64,000 nucleotides of DNA from Microcaldota archaeon. Its GTDB lineage: Archaea; Micrarchaeota; Micrarchaeia; Micrarchaeales; CABMGC01. Every line of letters starts with the position of its first letter. Position 1 is the first letter of the stretch. The stretch is from the NCBI GenBank assembly GCA_028866785.1, contig JAGWHN010000003.1, positions 3,530-67,529 on the forward strand, read 5' to 3'. The notes under the pieces are model-generated. The model did no database searches. It worked only from the letters and a program-made list of their open reading frames with translations, and was not told the DNA's origin. The position numbers and the translations under genes were made by a program. Of the stretch, positions 44,590 to 52,694 are shown piece by piece.

Positions 44590-46365
44590 ATGCAGTTTGA
44601 ATCGGTAGCAAAATACTATGAAAAGCTTGAGGGAATCTCCTCTAGGCTTGAGATGATAGACGTCCTAACCGAGATGTTCAAGGAAGTGAAAAACCATGAG
44701 ATCAGAAAGCTAATTTACATGACCCAGGGCGTACTTGCTCCGCCATATGAGGGAATAGAGATAGGCATTGCGGAAAAGCTGGTGAGCGAGGCGGTGGGCA
44801 GGGCGACGGGATACACAAGGGAGGATGTATTTGCGGCATACAAGAAGAGCGGGGACATGGGAATCGCCGCGGAGCAGATAATCTCAAAGGGCAAGCTCAG
44901 GAGGATGAGCAGCAACAAGTACTCGCTGATCGAGGTTTTCGATACGCTAAAGAAGATAGCCGGAATGTCCGGATCGGGCAGCCAGGATGTGAAAATAAGG
45001 CTCATGTCAGAGCTGATTGCAGCGTCATCGCCTATTGAGGGGAGATACATCGTGAGGTTTGCAATGGGGACGCTCAGGCTGGGGCTCGGCGATGCGACAA
45101 TCCTCGAAGCGCTCTCAAAGGCCTCAACGGGAGAGAGGAAGCTCAAGCCTGAGCTTGAGAACGCATACAACCTGTGCAGCGATCTGGGAGAGGTGGGAGA
45201 GGTGCTGCTCAAGGAAGGAACAAAGGGAATTGAGCACTTTAGGGTAACCCTTTTCAAGCCAATTCGCCCAGCCCTTGCGGAGAGGCTTCCGACGGCAGAG
45301 GAGATACTTGAGAAGATGAAGGGGAGGGCCTCCGTCGAGAGCAAGTACGATGGGTTTAGGGTGCAGGTGCACATGGACAAGAAGAGCAAGAAGGTCGAGA
45401 TTTTTTCAAGGAGGCTCGAGAAAGTAACCCACATGTTCCCCGAGATAACAAAGGCGGCGCTTGAGGAGCTCAATGCGGATTCGATAATCTTTGACGGCGA
45501 GGCAATCGCATACAACGAGGTAACAAACGAGTACTATCCCTTCCAGGAGACCATCCAGAGAAAGAGAAAGCATGGGATAGAGGAGAAGAGCGCGCAGCTT
45601 CCGCTGCACGTTTTCGGCTTTGACATAATGTTCTTCAACGGCGAGGACTTCATGCACAACGGATACGAGAAGAGAAGAAAGACACTTGAGAAGATTGTGA
45701 AAAAGAACGGGATAATCAGGACCTCCGATGAACGAATTGTAACTACACCAAAGGAGCTTGAAAGATACTTCAAGAATGCAGTTGACGAGGGTCTGGAGGG
45801 AATCGTGGCAAAGGAGCCCAATGCCCCGTACGTTGCAGGCGCAAGGAAGTTCTCATGGATAAAAATGAAGAGGAGCTACAAGGGGGAGCTCTCCGACACC
45901 CTTGATTTAGTCATCATAGGATACTACCTGGGCAGAGGGCAAAGGGCGGAGTTCAAATTCGGCGGACTTCTCTGCGCAGTTTATAACCAGAAGAGTGACA
46001 TGTTTGAATCCGTGACGAGGATAGGGACAGGATTTTCTGAAAAGCAGATGAGTGAACTGCAGAAAGTTTTGGACAAGGCAAAGGTAAAAAACAAGCCCGC
46101 AAGGGTCGCATCAGTTGTTGAGCCGGATTTCTGGGTGGCTCCAAAGTACGTCGTCACTGTTCGCGCAGATGAGATAACAAGATCCCCGATGCACATGTGC
46201 GGGCTTGAAAAAATGCCGGATGGATCCGAGGTCGGGTACGCACTACGATTTCCAAGGTTAGTAAGCGATGGTGTGCGAGGGGACAAGAGCGAGGAAGAGG
46301 CAACAACCACAAAAGAAATCATAGAGATGTTCAATTTGCAGAAAAAAATCCGAGTCGACTCTTGA
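44590..46365 (+). CDS. lig: ATP-dependent DNA ligase, archaeal type
   Basis: Seals nicks in replication and repair. Motif I 'ESKYDGFRVQ' contains the Lys that is adenylated. 'FSRRLEKVT' (motif III), 'GEAIAYN' (IIIa), 'EGIVAKEP' (IV) and 'WIKMKRSY' (V) follow in order, and a helical DNA-binding domain occupies residues 1-210. 591 residues matches archaeal Lig. Together with UvrABC it could complete nucleotide-excision repair. Confidence 0.98.
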   Translation: MQFESVAKYYEKLEGISSRLEMIDVLTEMFKEVKNHEIRKLIYMTQGVLAPPYEGIEIGIAEKLVSEAVGRATGYTREDVFAAYKKSGDMGIAAEQIISKGKLRRMSSNKYSLIEVFDTLKKIAGMSGSGSQDVKIRLMSELIAASSPIEGRYIVRFAMGTLRLGLGDATILEALSKASTGERKLKPELENAYNLCSDLGEVGEVLLKEGTKGIEHFRVTLFKPIRPALAERLPTAEEILEKMKGRASVESKYDGFRVQVHMDKKSKKVEIFSRRLEKVTHMFPEITKAALEELNADSIIFDGEAIAYNEVTNEYYPFQETIQRKRKHGIEEKSAQLPLHVFGFDIMFFNGEDFMHNGYEKRRKTLEKIVKKNGIIRTSDERIVTTPKELERYFKNAVDEGLEGIVAKEPNAPYVAGARKFSWIKMKRSYKGELSDTLDLVIIGYYLGRGQRAEFKFGGLLCAVYNQKSDMFESVTRIGTGFSEKQMSELQKVLDKAKVKNKPARVASVVEPDFWVAPKYVVTVRADEITRSPMHMCGLEKMPDGSEVGYALRFPRLVSDGVRGDKSEEEATTTKEIIEMFNLQKKIRVDS

Positions 46366-46419
46366 AAATGCAATTAATTAATGTTACGCTCTTAAGACAT
46401 GATAAGGAAGTGGTGAAAT

Positions 46420-47925
46420 ATGGCCCAAGCAACAAGACTGCAATCAGCAACAGAGTATCTTTTTACCTACGGCTGGGCAATCCTAATTGCTGCGATTGTG
46501 GTTGCGTCACTTTACCTTTTTGTTTTCGCGCCCTCCACGCTTGCTCCATCAAGCTGCACCTTTGACTCTGGAGTATTCTGCCAGGATCTTATTTTAGGAT
46601 CCTCTTCGACTCTATCAAAGATGGCGATGCTGCTAACAAACTCCAATCCCTATCCGATACTAGATCCTAGCATAATCGTCAACATAAGTGGCGCCGCCCC
46701 TATCCACGGAGCATGCGTTCCGAATTTTGTGCTTCCAGGGGGGGCAGTGATCTGCAGTGCGACAATCAGCCCTGCTCTTTCAAAAGGTGCCCTTGCTACT
46801 GGCAGTTTTATTTTTACCTACATTCCATGCCCTGGGGGTAATGTGACAGAATGCTCTACTAACGCAAGGCAAAGCTATACTGGCTCTTATGATACGCACG
46901 TATCCCCTCTTCTCTCTCCAACAGATATCACAATAACACTTGCGGCGCAGAATTCCTCCCAAGTTGCGGTTCTTACAACGCTTGACAAATTGACTGCAAC
47001 TGTCAGACTCCTTGGAAGTCCGCTTTCGGGTGCAACAGTCAACTTCACCTCAAATTCGATCAATGCCTCTATAAGTCCTCTGGTTACGACCACCGATGGG
47101 TCTGGAAATGCGGTCACGCACATATCTAGCTCCAAATCTGGAAATGTGCTTGTTATGGCATCATTTGCGAATGCTATTGCAAATACGATTATCTCATTTA
47201 CTCCTCCTATCTGCTACACCCTTTCTGTTCCCGGGCTTTCTGGTGCAACGTCAAATGCGCTTTCGATTGACGGAGTGGGATACTCCTCATTTCCTGTTCA
47301 GCTATGTTATGGAAGAGGAACCTCCCATACATACTCGTTCCAGACCACCGTTTCAGGAGGCGCAGGTATACAGTACCTCTTTAACTTCGTCTCTGGATGC
47401 GGATTGACAACGCAGTCAGGAACGCTTCCAGGCATTTCAAACTGCACTTTAACTGCTAACTACACAAAGCAATACTTCCTAACAACTTCCGCCTCCCCTT
47501 CAGTCGGTGGAACTGTTACTCCGCCAAGCTCATGGTACAATGCAGGAAACAGTGCAACCCTTGGCGAGACGCCTTCGGCAGGATACGCGTTTAATGGATG
47601 GACTGGAGCGGGAACCGGCAGCTACACTGGCTCATCAACGTCTCCTCTGATCACTTTCAACAGCCCTATAAGCGAGAGCGGGCTATTCACCTCTACATCG
47701 ACAACCTCAACATCCACCACCTCCACATCAAGCACCTCAACCTCGTCGACGAGCAGCACAAGCTCCACTGTATCGACTTCGGTTTACACAACAAGCGTCC
47801 CTCAAATCCAGTGCGTGGGTCGAATTGTCTGCTCCATGTGCGGAATCTGCTTCTGCTGGTCAGCTTCTGGCGGATCTTGCAATGTAGGCTGCGCATGCGG
47901 ATATGGCAGCCAAGGTTATGGCTGA
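46420..47925 (+). CDS. Pilin-like surface protein with Ig-like and InlB-B-repeat domains and a cysteine-rich tip
   Basis: 501 residues. The N-terminus 'RLQSATEYLFTYGWAIL' is a class III prepilin-type signal like those at 17.5-20.3 kb. A Cys-containing globular part follows, then a Big/invasin-like domain (about 165-250; 'ATVRLLGSPLSGATVNFTS', 'TTDGSGNAVTHISS'). Next is an InlB B-repeat-like domain (about 345-425; 'SASPSVGGTVTPP', 'GYAFNGWTG'), then a Ser/Thr-only stalk of about 40 residues. The last 30 residues hold eight cysteines and end 'CGYGSQGYG'. GGTGA just before the ATG supports the start. Adhesion or tip function is inferred. Confidence 0.82.
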   Translation: MAQATRLQSATEYLFTYGWAILIAAIVVASLYLFVFAPSTLAPSSCTFDSGVFCQDLILGSSSTLSKMAMLLTNSNPYPILDPSIIVNISGAAPIHGACVPNFVLPGGAVICSATISPALSKGALATGSFIFTYIPCPGGNVTECSTNARQSYTGSYDTHVSPLLSPTDITITLAAQNSSQVAVLTTLDKLTATVRLLGSPLSGATVNFTSNSINASISPLVTTTDGSGNAVTHISSSKSGNVLVMASFANAIANTIISFTPPICYTLSVPGLSGATSNALSIDGVGYSSFPVQLCYGRGTSHTYSFQTTVSGGAGIQYLFNFVSGCGLTTQSGTLPGISNCTLTANYTKQYFLTTSASPSVGGTVTPPSSWYNAGNSATLGETPSAGYAFNGWTGAGTGSYTGSSTSPLITFNSPISESGLFTSTSTTSTSTTSTSSTSTSSTSSTSSTVSTSVYTTSVPQIQCVGRIVCSMCGICFCWSASGGSCNVGCACGYGSQGYG

Positions 47926-47978
47926 AAATCAGAGGGGGCCTACGCCACAAAAATGCAAATAAACTTAAAAGTGATATC

Positions 47979-48305
47979 ATGCAAAAGTCGACTATCGGAT
48001 CGGTTTTGATTGCAGCCGGAATTGTGCTGCTGCTTTATTCTAGCTACTGGCTTTACCTCTACAATTTTGCGAACCCCCAAAATGAGCTGGCATCCTTCTG
48101 CACCCTAAGTAACGTTCCAAATGCGAGCATGTACTCTTTCCAATGCAGCTATGGATTGATCACTGTAAGCGGAGTGAGCCCGACCCATGAAATACCTCTG
48201 CCGCAACTATCAACTATAACTCGAATGATAAGCGTGGAGCACGAGGTGCTGATTGGAATCAGCATATTGCTTTTAGCAGCCGGCCTTCTTTTTAAATATA
48301 GGTGA
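47979..48305 (+). CDS. Two-helix membrane protein downstream of the Cys-rich pilin-like gene
   Basis: 108 residues. One helix at each end (about 7-25 and 88-104) encloses an outward ~60-residue loop with two cysteines and N-x-S sites. The short basic C-terminus is cytoplasmic. It starts about 50 bases after the pilin-like gene with GTGAT shortly before the ATG, so the two may be cotranscribed. No family recognised. Confidence 0.65.
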   Translation: MQKSTIGSVLIAAGIVLLLYSSYWLYLYNFANPQNELASFCTLSNVPNASMYSFQCSYGLITVSGVSPTHEIPLPQLSTITRMISVEHEVLIGISILLLAAGLLFKYR

Positions 48306-48565
48306 GAGTTTTCCCAACAATTACCTAAAGCGAAGCCAGAACATTCGCAAAAATTATTTTATCTCACCCTCTCGTTTTCGAGTGCTCCAATTTCAAATTA
48401 GAGAAATTTGGGCAAAATCTCCATAAATCCAGTTTTTATTTATTTTGTCGTCGTAGATTTATTTCAAAAATTGAGAAGCGAAATGCAGTTTCATATATTG
48501 CCACTATTCTCGCAACTGCACAAGACTTATAAAGCTTATTATTGTATATAAGCTCGGCGATAAGT
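48306..48565 (+). promoter_or_regulatory. ftsZ1 upstream region with promoter and inverted repeats
   Basis: The longest gene-free gap, about 260 bases and AT-rich. It holds a perfect 6-bp dyad (CAAATT-AGAGA-AATTTG, near 48395), a 7-bp dyad TGCAGTT (48484-48490) / AACTGCA (48514-48520), and a 7-bp dyad AGCTTAT (48533-48539) / ATAAGCT (48548-48554). The last spans TGTATATAAG, one of two TATA-like boxes (the other is CTTATAAAG at about 48526). No ORF, tRNA or clear sRNA is visible. Confidence 0.5.
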
Positions 48566-49615
48566 ATGGTAGATTTTGCAAACGAGTTTTTGAGCAACAG
48601 CAATGTTACGCAAGCGGACATGAACCCTCAGATAAAGATAGTTACAATCGGCGCAGGAGGCGGTGGTTGCAACACAGTCAACAGACTAATTAAGGTTGGC
48701 GTGAAGGGAACAGATTTGGTAGCGATTAACACGGACGTTAACCACTTCAAGATTATTGACGACCGAATAAAGAAGATTTTGATCGGAAAGTCAATCACAA
48801 GAGGTCTCGGAGCAGGAGGAGCACCATCAGTCGGAGCAAAGGCAGCCGAGGTAGACAGGCCACTTCTTGAGGAAGTCTTGTCAGGAGCACAGCTTGTATT
48901 CCTATGCGCAGGAATGGGAGGAGGAACAGGAACAGGTTCGCTTCCAGTCTTGGCACAGATCGCAAAGGAGCAGGGCGCAATTGTAGTTTCGATGGTCACA
49001 TACCCATTCGACCTCGAAAGAGTGAGAAAGGTAAAGGCCGAGGAAGGAATCACGGAGCTAAGGAAGTATTCCGACAGCGTTATCATCCTTGATAACAACA
49101 GGCTAGTCAAGCTTCACCCAAACTTGCCAATGAACGAGGCATTCGCGGTTGCGGATGACATTCTTGCAAAGGCAATCGGAGGACTTGTCTGGACGATAAC
49201 CCAGCCATCCCTGATCAACATTGACTTCGCGGACGTTAGGTCAATCATGGGAAGCGGAGACGTTGGATTCATTGCATACGGACTAGGAAAGGGCAATGAC
49301 AAGGTCACAAGCGCTGCAGAGGCAGTCTTGAAGAACAAGCTACTCGACGTTGACTACGAGAACGCAAAGGGCGCGCTCATTCACATTTCAGGAGCATCAG
49401 ACCTCACCCTTGGTGACGCAATCAAGGCAGGAGAGTTGATAACTGAGAGAATGGATCCAAAGTCGAACGTCAAGTGGGGCGCAAGATTGATTCCAGGATA
49501 CGAGGGACAGCTGGAGATAGTTGCAATCGTCACCGGAGTTAGTGGCTCAAGCATTGTCGGACATATGGCGAACAAGGAAAAGAGCTCGTCATATAGCGGC
49601 ATCGAGATGATTTAA
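48566..49615 (+). CDS. ftsZ: Cell division GTPase FtsZ, paralogue 1
   Basis: A tubulin-like GTPase that polymerises at the division site. 349 residues from ATG 48566. The T1 loop 'GAGGGGCN', tubulin signature 'GGGTGTG' and T7 loop 'NIDFADVRS' (catalytic Asp pair) are intact, so polymerisation-coupled hydrolysis should work. The tail after the GTPase fold is short, about 20 residues ending 'YSGIEMI'. Glycine codons are strongly GGA-biased, as in ftsZ2, suggesting high expression. The 24-base longer TTG/ATG start at 48542 is less likely because it falls on the TATA box. Confidence 0.97.
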   Translation: MVDFANEFLSNSNVTQADMNPQIKIVTIGAGGGGCNTVNRLIKVGVKGTDLVAINTDVNHFKIIDDRIKKILIGKSITRGLGAGGAPSVGAKAAEVDRPLLEEVLSGAQLVFLCAGMGGGTGTGSLPVLAQIAKEQGAIVVSMVTYPFDLERVRKVKAEEGITELRKYSDSVIILDNNRLVKLHPNLPMNEAFAVADDILAKAIGGLVWTITQPSLINIDFADVRSIMGSGDVGFIAYGLGKGNDKVTSAAEAVLKNKLLDVDYENAKGALIHISGASDLTLGDAIKAGELITERMDPKSNVKWGARLIPGYEGQLEIVAIVTGVSGSSIVGHMANKEKSSSYSGIEMI

Positions 49616-49626
49616 GAAGTTTGATT

Positions 49627-49652
49627 GATTTTCTTTTATTTTTTTCTTTTAC
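49627..49652 (+). terminator. T-rich transcription terminator after ftsZ1
   Basis: A near-uninterrupted pyrimidine run with T7 and several T4 tracts starts 11 bases after the ftsZ1 stop. Archaeal terminators are typically oligo-T tracts without a required hairpin. Confidence 0.55.
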
Positions 49653-49671
49653 AGGCATGGGAGTGCATAGG

Positions 49672-49719
49672 CAAGGATGTGGCGTCGGCCGAGAACCCGT
49701 CGCTACGCAAAAATCCTTG
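49672..49719 (+). ncRNA. Candidate structured RNA in the ftsZ1-ftsZ2 gap
   Basis: CAAGGAT (49672-49678) pairs perfectly with ATCCTTG (49713-49719). Inside, GTGGCG (49679-49684) pairs with CGCTAC (49701-49706), one G-U. CGG/CCG then closes an eight-base loop. The only bulge is six bases (49707-49712) on the 3' side. GC content is well above the flanks. It lies between a T-rich terminator and the ftsZ2 TATA box. It could be a small RNA, a 3'-end structure or a DNA site; class unknown. Confidence 0.4.
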
Positions 49720-49727
49720 TCGATGTG

Positions 49728-49739
49728 CTAAATAAATAG
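49728..49739 (+). promoter_or_regulatory. TATA-type promoter of ftsZ2
   Basis: CTAAATAAATAG lies about 17-28 bases before the ftsZ2 ATG, the spacing expected for a leaderless archaeal transcript. This implies that ftsZ2 can be transcribed independently of ftsZ1. Confidence 0.5.
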
Positions 49740-49755
49740 TAAAAATGGGATAAAA

Positions 49756-50778
49756 ATGGCGACCTTTGACAACCAGATAGATTACAACGCATTCTCACCG
49801 AGAATTGCCGTTGTCGGATTAGGAGGACAGGGATGCAACCTTGTCAACAGATTGTACAATGCTGGAATCACCAGTGCTGACACAATTGCTATTAACACGG
49901 ATTCAAACCACCTTAACATAGTTCATGCTCACAAGAAGCACTTGCTAGGAAAGGCAATCACCCAAGGACTTGGAGCAGGAGGATATCCTGAGGTCGCCGC
50001 AAAGTGCGTCGAGATGGACAAGGGAGAGATTGAGAAGCTCGTTGAGGGCTACGACCTTGTCTTCGTCTGCGCGGGAATGGGAGGAGGAACAGGAACAGGT
50101 TCAGCCCCAGGAGTCGCAAAGATCGCAAAGGAGGCAGGAGCAACAGTCATCTCAACAGTCACATTCCCATTCGCGCTTGAAAGGTCAAGGGCGCAGAAGG
50201 CAGCGTGGGGAATCGAGCAGCTAAACAAGCATGCTGACACCACAATCGTAATTGAGAATGATCTTCTGCTCAAGTACGCACCAAATCTTCAGATTGAAAA
50301 GGCCTTTGAGGTTGTGGACAATGTAACGCTTCATGCAGTCAAGGGAATCGCAGATGCGATTATGGTCCCAAGCCTAATCAACCTAGACTTCGCAGACCTA
50401 AGAACGGTGGTCGGAAGGACAGGAACGGCAGTGATCAGCGTTGGGACGGGATCGGGAGCTGATAGAGTGGAGAGGGCAATAAAGGACACAAGGGCTCACC
50501 CACTGCTCACAGTGGACTACGAGGGCGCAAAGGGCGGATTCGTGCACGTCTCTGGAGGAACATCACTTTCAATTAGCGATGCTACAAGAATCGGAAACGG
50601 AGTCACGGAGGGACTTGCGGATGACGCAAACGTCATCTTCGGAGCAAGGCTCGCCCCAGAGATGGGAGACACTGTAAGAGTAATGTCTGTAATAACAGGA
50701 GTCAAGGCGAAGTTCTTTGAGAAGAAGGCAAACCAGAGCCCTTCGATGCTCCAGACGGACTCATTGGAGAACTATTAG
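49756..50778 (+). CDS. ftsZ: Cell division GTPase FtsZ, paralogue 2
   Basis: A second FtsZ of 340 residues, about as divergent from paralogue 1 as archaeal FtsZ1 and FtsZ2 are from each other. The GTPase signature 'GGGTGTG' and T7 loop 'NLDFADLRT' are kept. The T1 nucleotide loop reads 'GLGGQGCN', with Gln where FtsZ1 has Gly. The C-terminal tail is short ('MLQTDSLENY'). In archaea with two FtsZs, one organises the ring and the other constricts it; which is which cannot be told here. sepF lies 3 kb downstream. Confidence 0.96.
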   Translation: MATFDNQIDYNAFSPRIAVVGLGGQGCNLVNRLYNAGITSADTIAINTDSNHLNIVHAHKKHLLGKAITQGLGAGGYPEVAAKCVEMDKGEIEKLVEGYDLVFVCAGMGGGTGTGSAPGVAKIAKEAGATVISTVTFPFALERSRAQKAAWGIEQLNKHADTTIVIENDLLLKYAPNLQIEKAFEVVDNVTLHAVKGIADAIMVPSLINLDFADLRTVVGRTGTAVISVGTGSGADRVERAIKDTRAHPLLTVDYEGAKGGFVHVSGGTSLSISDATRIGNGVTEGLADDANVIFGARLAPEMGDTVRVMSVITGVKAKFFEKKANQSPSMLQTDSLENY

Positions 50779-50812
50779 TTTCTCCAATTTCTCTTTTTCT
50801 TTTATTTTCTTA
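50779..50812 (+). terminator. T-rich transcription terminator after ftsZ2
   Basis: Directly after the ftsZ2 stop comes a pyrimidine tract of more than 30 bases with T5, T4 and T4 runs, the usual archaeal terminator type. Confidence 0.55.
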
Positions 50813-50868
50813 TCCTTTAGCTTTGCTCTTGAATTAAGTTATTTAAGTTAGTATTTCCTAGTAAATCT

Positions 50869-51510
50869 GTGAACATTAAACTTAGGGATAAACTGGTTAA
50901 TCTTGCAAGGAAAAAAGTGAATAATGATCTGTCTCATAGCTTTGATCATATTCTAAGAGTCCTGAATATGGCAGAGCGGATAGGCAAAGTGGAAAAAGCA
51001 GACCTAGACATAATTGTGCCTGCCGCCCTATTTCATGATATTGTTGTGTACAAAGGAACAAAAAAACAAAAGAGTGAGATCAAGGAAAGTATCATTATTG
51101 CTCAAAATCTACTAAACGGAATCAAAGAGTATCCAAAAAGTAAGATCCCCGCGGTAAAATATGCAATTTCTGTATGTTCCTTTTCGAAAAACATAAGGCC
51201 AAAGACCCTAGAAGCCAAAATTCTTCAGGATTCAGATTTACTTGAAGCTACAGGCGCAATTTCTATAATGCGTACATTTGGTTCAAGTGCTGTAATGGGA
51301 AATCGTTCTTTTTACGATCAAACTGATCCATTCTCAAAGAATAGAGAGCCAAATGACAAAATGTATTCTCTTGACCTATTTTTCACGCGCTTGCTTATTG
51401 CAAAAGACCGTGTGCATACAAAAACTGCAAAGAAGATTGCAAAGAGAAGGACTGCTTTCCTTCAGCATTTTCTTAACGAACTCAATATCGAGCTCAAAGA
51501 GTCCAACTAA
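50869..51510 (+). CDS. HD-domain phosphohydrolase with atypical base composition
   Basis: A predicted metal-dependent phosphohydrolase of 213 residues. 'SFDHILRVLNMAE' (first His), 'ALFHDIVVY' (HD pair) and 'LQDSDLLEATG' (last Asp) give the full H-HD-D set. It belongs to the uncharacterised YedJ-like HD group acting on small phosphates or nucleotides; the substrate is unknown. The start is GTG 50869. It is visibly richer in A/T and in AAA, ATT and TTA codons than its neighbours, which hints at recent acquisition. Confidence 0.88.
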   Translation: MNIKLRDKLVNLARKKVNNDLSHSFDHILRVLNMAERIGKVEKADLDIIVPAALFHDIVVYKGTKKQKSEIKESIIIAQNLLNGIKEYPKSKIPAVKYAISVCSFSKNIRPKTLEAKILQDSDLLEATGAISIMRTFGSSAVMGNRSFYDQTDPFSKNREPNDKMYSLDLFFTRLLIAKDRVHTKTAKKIAKRRTAFLQHFLNELNIELKESN

Positions 51511-51564
51511 AGGTATAAAAACTCTTTATGCACAAGTAAATATGCTTTTAATAAGGATGAGTAT

Positions 51565-51969
51565 ATGGCAGACGAAATAATGCACGTTTCAGTGGGAGAC
51601 CTAAAGGCAGGAAGGTTCATCTTAATTGACGGAATCCCATGCAAGGTTGTTGATATTGAAACTTCGGCCCCTGGAAAGCACGGGTCCGCAAAGGTAAGGA
51701 TTACAGCCATCGGAATGTTTGACGGTTCAAAGAAGACGCTTCTAAAGCCAAGCCACTCTGACGTGGAGGCTCCGGTTATCGCAAAGACAAAGGCGCAGGT
51801 GGTCTCGATCTCGGGCACGAATGCCCAGCTCATGGACATGGAGTCCTACGAGACCTATGATCTTGAGATACCTGAGGAGCTAAGGGCGCAGGTGAAGGCT
51901 GGCGTAGAGGTCGAAGTTATAGAGGCAATGAGCAAGAAGGCGATGACAAGGATCGTCGGCGGTGTTTAA
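51565..51969 (+). CDS. eif5a: Translation factor aIF5A (hypusine-containing)
   Basis: Rescues ribosomes stalled on proline-rich and other sequences. 134 residues. The loop 'TSAPGKHGSAKVR' carries the Lys that is converted to hypusine or deoxyhypusine. The C-terminal OB fold ('QLMDMESYETYDLEIPEEL') completes it. The ATG overlaps a strong ribosome site (AAGGATGAG). It heads a run with S24e and S27ae. Confidence 0.97.
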   Translation: MADEIMHVSVGDLKAGRFILIDGIPCKVVDIETSAPGKHGSAKVRITAIGMFDGSKKTLLKPSHSDVEAPVIAKTKAQVVSISGTNAQLMDMESYETYDLEIPEELRAQVKAGVEVEVIEAMSKKAMTRIVGGV

Positions 51970-51970
51970 G

Positions 51971-52297
51971 ATGGATTTGAAACTAGGAAAGGAGAGCGAA
52001 AACAAGCTGCTTGGAAGGAAGGAGATATCATTTACAATGTCTCATAAGGGAAAAACCCCAACGGTCGAAGAAGCAAAGGTTGCAATCTGCAAGAAGTTGA
52101 ACCTTAGCCCTGATCTAACGGTGGTCGTGAGCATAAACCCTATCTACGGAAGCACCGAGAGCGAGATACTTGCCCACTCATATGCAACAAAGGAGGCGAT
52201 GAGCGTGGAGAAGAAGCACCTCTTTGCAAGGGCGGAGAAGAAGGCGGCAAAGTCCGCAAAGGCGGAGGCTCCTGCGGCTGAGAAGGCGGCAGAATAA
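51971..52297 (+). CDS. rps24e: Ribosomal protein S24e
   Basis: Small-subunit protein of archaea and eukaryotes. 108 residues from ATG 51971; an in-frame GTG at 51962 would overlap aIF5A. The core 'NKLLGRKEISFTMSHKGKTP' and 'VSINPIYGSTESEILAHSY' is diagnostic. The tail is a Lys/Ala/Glu-rich extension longer than in many archaea. One base separates it from aIF5A; S27ae follows in the same operon. Confidence 0.96.
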   Translation: MDLKLGKESENKLLGRKEISFTMSHKGKTPTVEEAKVAICKKLNLSPDLTVVVSINPIYGSTESEILAHSYATKEAMSVEKKHLFARAEKKAAKSAKAEAPAAEKAAE

Positions 52298-52312
52298 TAA
52301 TTAGTGATTAAA

Positions 52313-52519
52313 ATGGCAGACGCAAAAAAGGAAGCAGCACCAAAAGAGGCGCCAAAGAAGGCAAAGAAGGCGCCAGCAGCATACAAGCCGGGAAAGGCCT
52401 GCCCTAAGTGCGGCTCAAGGATGGGCGAGCACGCAAACAGGAACGCATGCGGAAAGTGCGGATACACTGAGCTCAAGAGCGCAGCTCCAAAGGGCGATCA
52501 CTCTGCCGCGAAGAAGTAA
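52313..52519 (+). CDS. rps27ae: Ribosomal protein S27ae (eS31)
   Basis: A zinc-binding small-subunit protein of 68 residues. It has a Lys/Ala-rich N-terminal arm and a finger 'CPKCGSRM' ... 'CGKCGY'. It is here without the ubiquitin fusion seen in eukaryotes. ATG 52313 is preferred to GTG 52304. Commonly next to S24e in archaea, as here. Confidence 0.95.
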   Translation: MADAKKEAAPKEAPKKAKKAPAAYKPGKACPKCGSRMGEHANRNACGKCGYTELKSAAPKGDHSAAKK

Positions 52520-52694
52520 GAAAAGTGCAGCCGGCAAGCTCGGTCACCTAATTTACTCTATATTCCTCATTATAATTATCCTGACTTTTTTTGTCTTTGA
52601 ACTGTACTCCAGCGGAGCGCTTGACATAGACACTGCGAATTTCTATCTCACTGCGCTGCTCTCGCTGTTCTTTCCCTTCCTTGCTCTTTCCTGG

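Noticed and set aside
44715..45515. A 266-codon leftward frame inside the DNA ligase
   Set aside because: Ser/Leu/Pro-rich translation opposite conserved ligase motifs; no ribosome site or known family.
49672..49719. Reading the ftsZ-gap hairpin as an H/ACA guide RNA
   Set aside because: A guide pocket needs unpaired bases on both sides of the inner stem and an ACA downstream; here the 5' side has none and no ACA follows at the right distance.
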